Source: UPXZ01 sp964568675
GTDB taxonomy: Bacteria; Bacteroidota; Bacteroidia; Bacteroidales; Paludibacteraceae
Reading direction: 5' to 3'
Length of the DNA stretch: 64,000 nt
Assembly (NCBI GenBank): GCA_964568675.1
Contig: CAZMQV010000004.1
Location: 1-64,000, forward strand
Under the pieces are notes generated by a model. It was not told the DNA's origin. It made no database searches and worked only from the letters and a program-made list of their open reading frames with translations. Every line of letters starts with the position of its first letter. Within the stretch, counting starts at the first letter, position 1. The position numbers and the translations under genes were made by a program. This document shows, in pieces, positions 52,813-61,109 of the stretch.

Positions 52813-53853
52813 ATGAAAAAAATAGTAAGTTTTGGCGAAATCATGCTTCGTCTGGCTACACCCGGATATCAGCGTTTTATTCAATCTAACAATCTGAATG
52901 CCACTTTTGGTGGTGGCGAGGCCAATGTAGCTGTTTCATTAGCCAACTACGGTCTGAATGCCGAATTCGTAACCCGATTACCCAAAAACGACATTGCCGA
53001 CTGGTGTATATCCGAACTGAGAAAATACAATGTAGGTACACAAAATATCGTGCGCGGTGGCGAACGCGTTGGTATTTACTTTTTAGAAACAGGAGCAGTA
53101 GCCCGCGCTTCAAAAGTGGTATATGACCGCGCCAACTCATCCATCGCCGACATCAAACCCGGCATGATTAACTGGCACGAAGTATTGAAAGACGCAGATT
53201 GGTTTCACTGGACTGGTATCACTCCCGCCATTTCGCAAGGAGCAGCCGACGCGTGTCTTGAAGCCATTAAAGTGGCTAACGAATTAGGGGTAACCGTATC
53301 AACCGATTTGAACTACCGTAAAAACTTGTGGAAATACGGCAAATCGGCTGCCGAAGTAATGCCCGCTTTAGTTGAAGGCTGCGATGTAATTTTAGGCAAC
53401 GAAGAAGATGCCGAGAAGGTATTTGGGATTAAACCCGAAGGCTTTGACGTAACAGCTACCGATGGCGAAGTGAATGCCGCCGAATTTGAAAGCGTATGCA
53501 AACAGATGATACAAAAATTTCCTCGCGCTAAAAAAGTAATTATCACTTTGCGCGGTTCAATTAACGCCAATCACAACACTTGGGGCGGTGTGCTTTATGC
53601 AGATGGGACACTCTTCGAATCAAAACGCTACGACATCACCCACATAGTGGACCGAGTTGGTGGTGGGGATTCTTTTATGGGTGGACTCATCTACGGGCTA
53701 CTTACCTACCCTACCGATAATCAAAACGCGCTCGAATTTGCCGTGGCGGCATCCTGCCTTAAACACACCATTTATGGCGACTTCAACTTGGTCTCGGTGG
53801 CTGAAGTGGAAAATCTGATGAAAGGCGATGGAAGTGGTCGCGTATCCCGATAA
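52813..53853 (+). CDS. kdgK: 2-keto-3-deoxygluconate kinase
   Basis: The 346-residue PfkB/ribokinase-family kinase phosphorylates KDG to KDPG. It starts KKIVSFGEIMLRLATPGYQRF, a typical KDG-kinase N-terminus, contains NATFGGGEANVAVSLANYG, and ends with the catalytic motif DRVGGGDSFMGGLIYG, where Asp286 is the catalytic base. It is cytoplasmic. The small loop RGSINANHNTWGG lies before the active site. The eda gene follows after 61 bases. Confidence 0.95.
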   Translation: MKKIVSFGEIMLRLATPGYQRFIQSNNLNATFGGGEANVAVSLANYGLNAEFVTRLPKNDIADWCISELRKYNVGTQNIVRGGERVGIYFLETGAVARASKVVYDRANSSIADIKPGMINWHEVLKDADWFHWTGITPAISQGAADACLEAIKVANELGVTVSTDLNYRKNLWKYGKSAAEVMPALVEGCDVILGNEEDAEKVFGIKPEGFDVTATDGEVNAAEFESVCKQMIQKFPRAKKVIITLRGSINANHNTWGGVLYADGTLFESKRYDITHIVDRVGGGDSFMGGLIYGLLTYPTDNQNALEFAVAASCLKHTIYGDFNLVSVAEVENLMKGDGSGRVSR

Positions 53854-53914
53854 ACTATCGGAAGTCCATCAATTCACAAAATATTTCAATAAAAATAAAT
53901 CATTCAACAAACTT

Positions 53915-54586
53915 ATGAAATTCAACAAAATAGAGGTCATTACTGCCATGAAAGCAACGGGAATTGTGCCTGTTTTTTTCAGCAGCGACTTCGAAACCTC
54001 CAAAAATGTTCTTTTGGCTTGCTACAAGGGTGGTATTCGTGCTTTTGAATTTACCAACCGTGGCGACTTCGCGCACGAAGTTTTTGCCGATTTGGTGAAA
54101 TTCGCTACAAAAAACTGCCCGGAAATGATATTGGGTATCGGATCCATTGTTGATGCTCCTACCGCCTCGCTCTACATTCAGTCTGGCGCCAACTTCGTGG
54201 TAGGTCCGCTGTTCAACCCCGATGTAGCAAAGGTGTGCAATCGCCGACTTGTGCCCTACATGCCCGGCTGCGGCTCAGTTACTGAAGTAGGCATGGCTCA
54301 GGAAGCGGGCTGCGATGTATGCAAAGTATTTCCTGGCGATGTACTTGGCGCAGCCTTTGTAAAAAACCTGAAAGCTCCAATGCCTTGGTCGATGCTGATG
54401 GTAACCGGTGGTGTCGCTCCCACGGAGGAAAACCTGAACAAATGGTTTGCCGCGGGTGTAACTTGCGTGGGCATGGGTTCCAATCTTTTTCCTGCCGAGC
54501 TGATTAAAGCCGGAGACTGGGAAGCAATTACTAAAATTTGCAGCGAGGCAATCGGCATCGTTCAAAAACTAAAAAATAAATTCTAA
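53915..54586 (+). CDS. eda: KDPG/KHG aldolase
   Basis: The 223-residue class I aldolase splits KDPG into pyruvate and glyceraldehyde 3-phosphate. The Schiff-base Lys137 is in CDVCKVFPGDVLG, with GIVPVFFSSD near the N-terminus, PYMPGCGSVTE before the lysine and the phosphate-binding VTGGVAPTEENLNKWFAAG after it. The ATG at 53915 (MKFNKIEVITAMKATG) fits the family better than an in-frame start at 53828, which would overlap kdgK. It completes the uronate pathway. Confidence 0.95.
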   Translation: MKFNKIEVITAMKATGIVPVFFSSDFETSKNVLLACYKGGIRAFEFTNRGDFAHEVFADLVKFATKNCPEMILGIGSIVDAPTASLYIQSGANFVVGPLFNPDVAKVCNRRLVPYMPGCGSVTEVGMAQEAGCDVCKVFPGDVLGAAFVKNLKAPMPWSMLMVTGGVAPTEENLNKWFAAGVTCVGMGSNLFPAELIKAGDWEAITKICSEAIGIVQKLKNKF

Positions 54587-54623
54587 AAAATAAATTAACC
54601 AAATTCATTAATTTCAAAAAAAC

Positions 54624-56084
54624 ATGAGTAAACATGAAGCTACGCAAAAGATGTCGAGCTACAGATGGACTATTGTAGGGATGCTATTTTTTGCAACCAC
54701 AATAAACTATCTCGACAGACAAGTACTCTCCCTAACATGGAAAGACTTTATCGCCCCCGAATTTCATTGGACAAATGATCATTACGGCACAATCACCTCA
54801 TTATTTTCGATATTCTATGCCATTGGGATGTTATTTGCCGGGCGCTTTGTCGATTGGATGGATACTAAAAAGGGCTTTTTATGGGCAATTTTTATATGGT
54901 CGATAGGTGCGGTTCTGCACGCATTCTGTGGCATAGCGACTTCGGGTATTGTAGCCGGCGAATGGTTTGTTGGGTTCGAAGGAGCGCGCGAAGCCATTGG
55001 AGCGGTGCAAAACATTTCACGTGTATTAAATGTGAGTGTTGTGCTGTTTATTATTGCCCGATTTGTGTTAGCGATAGGTGAAGCCGGCAACTTTCCGGCA
55101 GCTATCAAGACAACAGCCGAATATTTTCCAAAAAAAGACAGAGCTTTAGCAACGAGTATTTTTAATGCAGGGGCAACAGTCGGCGCGCTTGCCGCTCCTG
55201 TAACCATACCGGTTATCGCCTCGCATTGGGGATGGGAAATGGCATTTATTGTTATTGGTGCTTTAGGCTTTATTTGGATGGGTTTTTGGGTTTTTATTTA
55301 CAAAAAGCCCGAGGTACACCCCAAAGTTAATAAAGCTGAACTTGCTTATATTCATTCCGACAACAACGAAATTCTAACAGGTAACGCTAAAACAGAAAGA
55401 AAACTTACATTTTGGGAATGTCTCAAGTACAAACAAACATGGTCTTTCGCGTTTGGCAAATTTATGACCGATGGCGTTTGGTGGTTCTATCTATTCTGGA
55501 CTCCGGCCTATTTAAGCTCGGTATATGGCTTAAAATCGTCCGACCCAAAAGCACAAATAGCTCTATTTGTTCTTTACGCCATAACACTATTGTCGATTAT
55601 CGGTGGTTGGCTTCCATCCTATTTTGTAGATAAAAAAGGGATGAACCCTTATGCCGGTCGGATGAAAGCAATGCTTATTTTTGCCTTCTTCCCACTCTTG
55701 GCATTGTTTGCCCAGCCACTCGGTTCATACTCCTATTGGTTCCCAATTATCATTATTGGTATAGCAGGTGCGGCACATCAGGCATGGTCAGCTAATATTT
55801 TCTCAACAGTTGGCGATATGTTCCCCAAAAGTGCGATTGCTACAATTACCGGCATTGGAGGCATGGCAGGTGGTGTTGGCTCATTTATCATCAATAAAAG
55901 TTCGGGTGTACTTTTTGACTATGCCGGCAACACCCAAATGAGTTTCCTCGGATTCAAAGGAGAAGAAGCCGGATATTTCATTATATTCTCTATTTGTGCA
56001 GTAGCTTACCTCATCGGTTGGGTTGTGATGAAAACTTTAGTTCCAAAATACAAAATAGTTCAGGTTGATGAAGCGAAAAATTAG
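54624..56084 (+). CDS. exuT: MFS hexuronate transporter (ExuT-like)
   Basis: The 486-residue inner-membrane permease has about twelve helices. The N-terminus has RWTIVGMLFFATTINYLDRQVLS, the anion:cation symporter signature, and a cytoplasmic loop after helix 2 (GRFVDWMDTKKGF). It is longer than enterobacterial ExuT because of extra residues around helices 3-4 (about 105-140). It probably brings uronates or short unsaturated products from the periplasm to KduI. It is last in the operon, 37 bases after eda, and is followed by a strong terminator. Confidence 0.9.
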   Translation: MSKHEATQKMSSYRWTIVGMLFFATTINYLDRQVLSLTWKDFIAPEFHWTNDHYGTITSLFSIFYAIGMLFAGRFVDWMDTKKGFLWAIFIWSIGAVLHAFCGIATSGIVAGEWFVGFEGAREAIGAVQNISRVLNVSVVLFIIARFVLAIGEAGNFPAAIKTTAEYFPKKDRALATSIFNAGATVGALAAPVTIPVIASHWGWEMAFIVIGALGFIWMGFWVFIYKKPEVHPKVNKAELAYIHSDNNEILTGNAKTERKLTFWECLKYKQTWSFAFGKFMTDGVWWFYLFWTPAYLSSVYGLKSSDPKAQIALFVLYAITLLSIIGGWLPSYFVDKKGMNPYAGRMKAMLIFAFFPLLALFAQPLGSYSYWFPIIIIGIAGAAHQAWSANIFSTVGDMFPKSAIATITGIGGMAGGVGSFIINKSSGVLFDYAGNTQMSFLGFKGEEAGYFIIFSICAVAYLIGWVVMKTLVPKYKIVQVDEAKN

Positions 56085-56133
56085 TATTATTCGGAGAAAC
56101 TAATCATACTAATATTTCTAAAAGAATTAACAT

Positions 56134-56180
56134 AAAGAATCAGTAGAGAGACATGGTCTTTTCTACTGATTCTTTTTTTT
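56134..56180 (+). terminator. Strong intrinsic terminator of the kdu operon
   Basis: Bases 56134-56147 pair perfectly with 56162-56175 (14 bp, loop of 14), and eight T (56173-56180) continue from the stem. It lies about 50 bases after the transporter stop codon. Confidence 0.9.
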
Positions 56181-56327
56181 GATGAACAAGCTACATGTCA
56201 ACCTTAAAACATTTCGTAAGCACCTCATAGACAATCAAATGGAAACAATCAAGGGAAAATAGCAAACAAAAATCACTTATCTTATGTTAGATTAATACAT
56301 ACTATAACATACCCTATCTGTAATCTT

Positions 56328-57092
56328 ATGCAAACCACTTCAATTGAAAACAGAATGACACAAGATCCGGACTCGCATAACAAATTCTTGGAGCTGGAAG
56401 TTTTCCCTGTCCCTACAGCTATTTTTTTGCCTTCACACAAAAAGATTTTTTTGAATAAATACGCATCCGAATGTCTTGGGTTAAAAGAAAATGAATCATT
56501 CGACTTGCAGAAATGGTATTTGCTAAACCCACAACTAAATGATATTTATTATAATACCGAACGATATACAGCACTTAATCAAAAAGCTCTTGTAACGCTT
56601 TTCAACAACAAACGTGAATTTATTAGCTACAACATAGTGTATATCCCCAGTAAAACGTTTGGAAATTATTACCTAATTTGTTTCTCCAAGTCTGACAAGA
56701 AGTATTCAGCCTTATCCATTTCCACGCTATATTCCATTAAAGAAGATATTTCCAAACTGAAACCATATCTAAATAATGCAGGAAAGACTGAGCTTGAAAG
56801 CATCATGACGAAATACTTCCCGGATGAGAAAAAAGAGCTCAAATTGGATGATTTGGTGTATTATGAAAAAGAGTTGCAAATGATTCAAAAGGCACTGCCC
56901 TTTTTATCAAACCGTGAAGTGCTTCTATGTGGCTTATTACTAAATAATATTGAAAGTAACGACATCGCTTCACTGACCAACAGAACGATGAATTCCGTAT
57001 TTGTTACTATCCATCGTATTAACAAAAAACTCAATTTAATGGATAAAAAAGAATTGATAAAGATTCTCCGAAAAATAGTTGACAAAGAATAG
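56328..57092 (+). CDS. PAS-like/LuxR-type transcriptional regulator
   Basis: The 254-residue protein has a divergent PAS-like N-terminal half (about 20-130; LEVFPVPTAIFLPSHKKIFLN, EFISYNIVYIPS), a linker, and a C-terminal helix-turn-helix of the LuxR type (about 190-254; LSNREVLLCGLLLNN, DIASLTNRTMNSVFVTIHRINKKL). There is no receiver domain or signal peptide, so it should sense a small molecule in the cytoplasm or act constitutively. It follows the kdu terminator and has no same-strand partner. Its target cannot be stated; the neighbouring minus-strand pair and the exopolysaccharide operon are candidates. Confidence 0.75.
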   Translation: MQTTSIENRMTQDPDSHNKFLELEVFPVPTAIFLPSHKKIFLNKYASECLGLKENESFDLQKWYLLNPQLNDIYYNTERYTALNQKALVTLFNNKREFISYNIVYIPSKTFGNYYLICFSKSDKKYSALSISTLYSIKEDISKLKPYLNNAGKTELESIMTKYFPDEKKELKLDDLVYYEKELQMIQKALPFLSNREVLLCGLLLNNIESNDIASLTNRTMNSVFVTIHRINKKLNLMDKKELIKILRKIVDKE

Positions 57093-57115
57093 CCGTTTTT
57101 TTTTGCATTAATTCA

Positions 57116-57151
57116 CAAAAAAGAGAGACAGTTAATTTCCAACTGCCTCTC
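57116..57151 (-). terminator. Terminator of the beta-helix/lipoprotein unit
   Basis: GAGAG plus CAGTT pair with AACTG plus CTCTC across one A-C mismatch, loop of seven bases. On the minus strand a run of six T follows (complement of the A-run ending at 57122). It lies about 50 bases past the lipoprotein stop codon. Confidence 0.75.
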
Positions 57152-57203
57152 CTTGAGATTTATCAAACAAATGTGATTGAAAATCACATAAGCAATGACC
57201 TAT

Positions 57204-57650
57204 TTATCCATTAATCCGATGTCCCTTAATTTGATACGTATTCTGAAATGGCGTAACATCATCTTCAAACTGTATTTCAAGATAAATACTATCCGAACCA
57301 AGAATTTTACCATTCATGATACGCACTCCAACTCCCAAATCTGATTTTTCACAAACGGATTGTTTGGTTTCAAATTTACCTGTTAAAGCATTGATAGCGG
57401 CTTTAGCCTTAAAGTTCCAGAAGCTACTTGCCTCATCATTAATCGTAATTGAATCAGCACCGGACGCAAAATTATTTTCAGTAGTTAGTGTGAATGACTT
57501 TTTTACTGGTGAATTGTCAATGTAAGCGCTCACTTGCCACTTACCGGCTGTCGAGATTGGGGAGGTTATTTCATTATTGTCCTCAAATCGTTCGCATGAA
57601 CTAAAAATTAATGCGGTAATAACCATCGACAGATATAATACTTTTCTCAT
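57204..57650 (-). CDS. Small lipid-binding-like lipoprotein
   Basis: The 148-residue lipoprotein has lipobox FSSC (Cys about 19). The rest (about 35-148) has the pattern of the Bacteroidetes Lipid_bd/lipocalin-like family: AGKWQVSAYIDNSP, FWNFKAKAAINALTGKF, and LEIQFEDDVTPFQNTYQIKGHR at the end. Ligand and role are unknown. It follows the beta-helix gene by 7 bases, so the two are certainly cotranscribed. Assignment to the family is by eye. Confidence 0.6.
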   Translation of the reverse strand: MRKVLYLSMVITALIFSSCERFEDNNEITSPISTAGKWQVSAYIDNSPVKKSFTLTTENNFASGADSITINDEASSFWNFKAKAAINALTGKFETKQSVCEKSDLGVGVRIMNGKILGSDSIYLEIQFEDDVTPFQNTYQIKGHRING

Positions 57651-57657
57651 TATTTAC

Positions 57658-58947
57658 TTAAATCTTCTTTTTTATTATTGTTATTTGTTCGTTTTGCACC
57701 TGTGTGCCGTTTTCTATTTTAATATTGTATTTACCGGGTGTGAATCGGTTGTAAACCACGGTATGATAGCCAACGATTGGCTGAGTAGCAAGGAAATAGC
57801 CCATACTTGTAGTTACAGTAACTTTCGCCGAACTAAAAATATCACCTTTGCAATTGACACATATCCGATTAAACGAATCCAAATACACGCTTATCTGATT
57901 CTCCGTACCCGTTGAGCCTCCATTTGAACCTCCATCCGAACCTCCATCCGAACCTCCATTCTCTCCTGTTCCATCCGCCGCACGTCCATAAATCTTCGCC
58001 GGTAGTATCGACGCGGTAATTGTGGCATCGTAAACATTTGTCTGTAAACCTGTAATCGTTGCGATTTTTGCTGGGTCAGTCCAAATAACATACTGTTTGC
58101 CATACATATCAATGTAATTTACTTTGTTGTTTTCGACAGTAATATTCGTTGATTTACCGCTTATTGACTCATAAAAATTGGTAGCATACAAAGCACAACG
58201 GTTGATTGATGCCTTGGTAGCGAATACTTTATTATTTCTAATCGTCATATTTGATCCTCCGGCAATTGCAATTCCATAATTTCCGGGATTCACCACTATA
58301 TTATCTTCAGCTATCTGAAATGCGCCTCCATAATCGCCCAACATGATACCACCGCCAGATGCCGATGGACCTCCACCTCTGAGCCAATTGCCTTTTACAA
58401 TTAATGGACTGCTGGAAGTGCCTGTAGAGCCATATAGGTTGATGATGTCTTCGGGCGCACTCTGATTCGGCAGATTTTCGCACACATTATAACTCACACT
58501 GTTACCTTCGCCTGTTACCGAAGTAAATTGAATCATATTCCCAAGATTGGTAGCACCTGTAGATGTTCCTCTGATGTTCAGCACATCATTCCTATCAAAT
58601 TTGATACCTTGCGAGTGTTCCGCAAGCAAACCTGAATGAAGGTTCTCCAACGTACAATCAGTAACTGTAATGTTCTTGCATTTAAACAGATAGACACCTC
58701 TTTTGGAAGTAGTTTGCATCAGTTTACTGTTTTTAATCACCACATTTTCACAGTTTTCCAAAATAATACAATGTTGGTCATTCCCTGTTATTTCCACACC
58801 TTCGATTGTAAAATTACTTTTACCAGAGTATTTCAAAGGCGACGACTTCGTATATGTTCCAGAATATCTGGAACCTTGACCATACGCGAACTGAAGACTC
58901 AAGCTTAACAACACGAATAGTATTGTCAGATTTTTTATTTTATTCAT
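57658..58947 (-). CDS. Secreted right-handed parallel beta-helix protein
   Basis: The 429-residue protein has a signal peptide (about 1-23). A parallel beta-helix (about 30-300) of pectate-lyase/NosD-like repeats follows (NVVIKNSKLMQTTSKRGVYL, ITVTDCTLENLHSGLLAE, MTIRNNKVFAT), then a low-complexity linker of four GGS-type repeats (about 330-346) and a C-terminal beta domain (about 350-429) resembling a T9SS or surface-sorting domain but not ending in the usual basic tail. It could be a polysaccharide lyase, epimerase or binding protein; no catalytic residues could be assigned. Confidence 0.75.
   Translation of the reverse strand: MNKIKNLTILFVLLSLSLQFAYGQGSRYSGTYTKSSPLKYSGKSNFTIEGVEITGNDQHCIILENCENVVIKNSKLMQTTSKRGVYLFKCKNITVTDCTLENLHSGLLAEHSQGIKFDRNDVLNIRGTSTGATNLGNMIQFTSVTGEGNSVSYNVCENLPNQSAPEDIINLYGSTGTSSSPLIVKGNWLRGGGPSASGGGIMLGDYGGAFQIAEDNIVVNPGNYGIAIAGGSNMTIRNNKVFATKASINRCALYATNFYESISGKSTNITVENNKVNYIDMYGKQYVIWTDPAKIATITGLQTNVYDATITASILPAKIYGRAADGTGENGGSDGGSDGGSNGGSTGTENQISVYLDSFNRICVNCKGDIFSSAKVTVTTSMGYFLATQPIVGYHTVVYNRFTPGKYNIKIENGTQVQNEQITIIKKKI
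57917..57960. repeat. 12-bp tandem repeat coding for a Gly-Ser linker
   Basis: Units of the form CCTCCATCCGAA begin at 57917, 57929, 57941 and 57953 (the first and last diverge slightly). In the minus-strand frame each unit encodes GGS plus Asp or Asn, giving a flexible linker of the beta-helix protein. The unit is a multiple of three, so length changes would not shift the frame. Confidence 0.8.
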
Positions 58948-60249
58948 TTATAATTCTAAATTCTTTTTGTTTGTTTTAACTTTAATATTGGGTTCAAAAA
59001 ATTTCAATTGTCACTTACATTAAATTTGCTTCATTATAATCTCTCCTTATTCTTAATACATTACACATAATTTTTCGTTCAACAGTCTGTTTACTATCTC
59101 CTTTCTATTAATCCTGTTTTCAACTTATAAATACCTATTCAAAAAAAACACTTAGCCAAATTAATTCATGTCATGTTACTTACCCATTAATCCAAATTAA
59201 TCAGAACCAACACGACACCTTCTCATCCGTGAAGCAAAAAACATCAGGCTCCTCATCGTACCAACTCATTGCTTCATTCTAAAAAAATCGAATAACAATT
59301 CTGAGTAAATACTAGTCGTACTTACGCATGTAAACACAATTTACGTGCCAGTGTAAATTCAATCCAATCGAGGATAATCATACACTCGAAAGACACTACA
59401 ATCTTAATAACTTACACATGGAATTGAACATCGCGTCAACAAACAAAAATATTGACTGAACAAATTCACCGTATAAATTTTTATTATGACAGTGTTTGAC
59501 TAATTTCTCAAACTAAAGATGTTATTTCATCAGATTTTACCCATGTTTCATTTGCGCTGAAGATACTTGAATAAATCTGATTTTTTTGACGCTACAATTT
59601 CGTTGAAAAAGGATAGGTATTGAAACAACAAAATGATGTTTATCGGAAATTACAAAGATACGTTCTCAAACAATATCTTTTTCTGGAAAAACTTCCTGAA
59701 AAACATCCCGGATTAATCCGAGAAAAAACAAATACATTCAACGAGAAATTGTGATGCAAAATTACAACATTAATTCATAACACAATGTTAAACAAAGCAT
59801 TAACCCTATTATTTTCATGCTATTTATCTTGCTTTTAATTGCATTAACTAAAGTAAAGTATTAAAACGGAGAATTTTATGCTACAAATCAGCCTTCATAT
59901 CGCTATATTTCAAACACTTACAACACATTACAAAAAAATTATGTAATATTTTGTAAGCTATAAAATTTGGATTTCGATATCTTTGATAGTAATTTAGAGG
60001 CAATTAACTAAATTAGTTAAATCTCAATTCAATAATAAGACAAGTAACACAATACTCGAACAACTTAGACATCAAAAACAAGACTTAACGACACGAATTA
60101 TGGGAACAATCATAAAGCAAACGAAAACAACTATAAGAATTTTCGAGTGAAACATTCAAACCTGAGCCTTAATTAATTTCAAAGAAAATAACTTTGCATT
60201 ATACTCAAAAAGAGTGTTTCATACGAACCAACACCTAATAATAAATCGT
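58948..60249. other. Long non-coding region before the exopolysaccharide operon
   Basis: This 1.3-kb A/T-rich stretch between divergent genes has no frame above about 40 codons. A cluster of TTAC and GTAA motifs at 59322-59356, a TATCTTTG box at 59978-59985 and the wza -7 box at 60189-60196 are the only structures I can point to. Its length suggests an upstream leader or multiple control sites, but no RNA family was recognised. Confidence 0.5.
60189..60196 (+). promoter_or_regulatory. -7 box of the exopolysaccharide operon
   Basis: TAACTTTG fits TAnnTTTG exactly and lies 54 bases before the start codon at 60250. The -33 region has no clean TTTG, so activation by a regulator is likely. Confidence 0.6.
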
Positions 60250-61053
60250 ATGAAGAAGTGCATCTTATTCATTGCCATTGTCGTCTTAATGGCTTCGTGC
60301 AATCAGGCAAAGCAAATAGCGTATTTCAAAGAGCCTGACACAAAGGGCACAACATTGGGTAAAGCATCGTTCGACGCGCGAATCAAGCCCAAGGACATGC
60401 TTTCGATATCGGTGGTAAGTAGTGAGCCGGAAGCTTCGCGCCGCTACAATCTTTTTGCGCCACAGCAAGCCGGCGAAACAGTTACTTCGCTCTATTCACA
60501 ACCTACACTCCAAAACTATCTGGTAGGCAATGACGGCGTCATCAATTTCCCAAGTTTAGGCATTATTTCTGTTAAAGGCATTAGCACCAAAGAACTTGAA
60601 GAACTACTTTCGAAGAAGTTGAAACCATACTTTTCGCAGGAAATGCCTGTGATAACAATCCGAATCGTCAATTTCTCTATTAATGTCTTGGGCGAAGTAA
60701 ACCGACCGGGTAAGTACGAAACCACAAATGAGCAAATCACGCTTCTTCAGGCATTGGCTTTGGCAAGCGACATGACTATTTACGGACGAAGAGACAACGT
60801 AAAAGTAATCCGGGTGGATTCGGAGGGAGTGAGAAGAGTATTCAAAGTAAACCTCAATGACAACAGCCTCTTCAATTCTCCCGCCTATTTCCTGGAGCAA
60901 AACGACGTCATTTATGTAGAACCGAACAAATCGAAATCGAAGTCATCGAAATATGGCACAGCCGAGTCGTACCTGATTTCAACTGTCAGCGTAGGCATTT
61001 CATTAGTAACCATGCTGGCTACAATTATTAGCATTACCCGTCAAAACAGATAG
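60250..61053 (+). CDS. Polysaccharide export protein (Wza-like)
   Basis: The 267-residue lipoprotein has lipobox MASC (Cys about 16). A Poly_export domain (about 35-120; IKPKDMLSISVVSSEPEASR), an SLBB-type beta-grasp domain (about 135-210; INVLGEVNRPGKYETTNEQITLLQALALA), and a C-terminal hydrophobic helix (about 235-262) that would span the outer membrane are visible. It forms the export channel for exopolysaccharide with the Wzc-like protein encoded next. The ATG at 60250 (MKKCILFIAIVVLMASC) gives a proper lipoprotein signal; a start at 60214 adds 12 residues ahead of it and is less likely. Confidence 0.9.
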   Translation: MKKCILFIAIVVLMASCNQAKQIAYFKEPDTKGTTLGKASFDARIKPKDMLSISVVSSEPEASRRYNLFAPQQAGETVTSLYSQPTLQNYLVGNDGVINFPSLGIISVKGISTKELEELLSKKLKPYFSQEMPVITIRIVNFSINVLGEVNRPGKYETTNEQITLLQALALASDMTIYGRRDNVKVIRVDSEGVRRVFKVNLNDNSLFNSPAYFLEQNDVIYVEPNKSKSKSSKYGTAESYLISTVSVGISLVTMLATIISITRQNR

Positions 61054-61109
61054 CCTGTTCTGACTTTTTCTTGCTTTATAAAAAATCACAACAAACAACA
61101 TTTAGGAAA

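Noticed and set aside
53828..53914. Upstream start for eda overlapping kdgK
   Set aside because: The added 29 residues are not part of the aldolase family; ATG 53915 fits.
59950..59985. Second promoter upstream of wza with TTTG and TATCTTTG
   Set aside because: The spacer is 24 bases, too long for the consensus, although the -7 box itself is exact.
60100..60150. 16-codon frame before the wza promoter
   Set aside because: Very short, no hydrophobic segment, upstream of the -7 box; nothing supports translation.
61071..61109. TTG start for the Wzc-like gene
   Set aside because: TTG starts are rare here and a good ATG (61110) follows after 13 codons.
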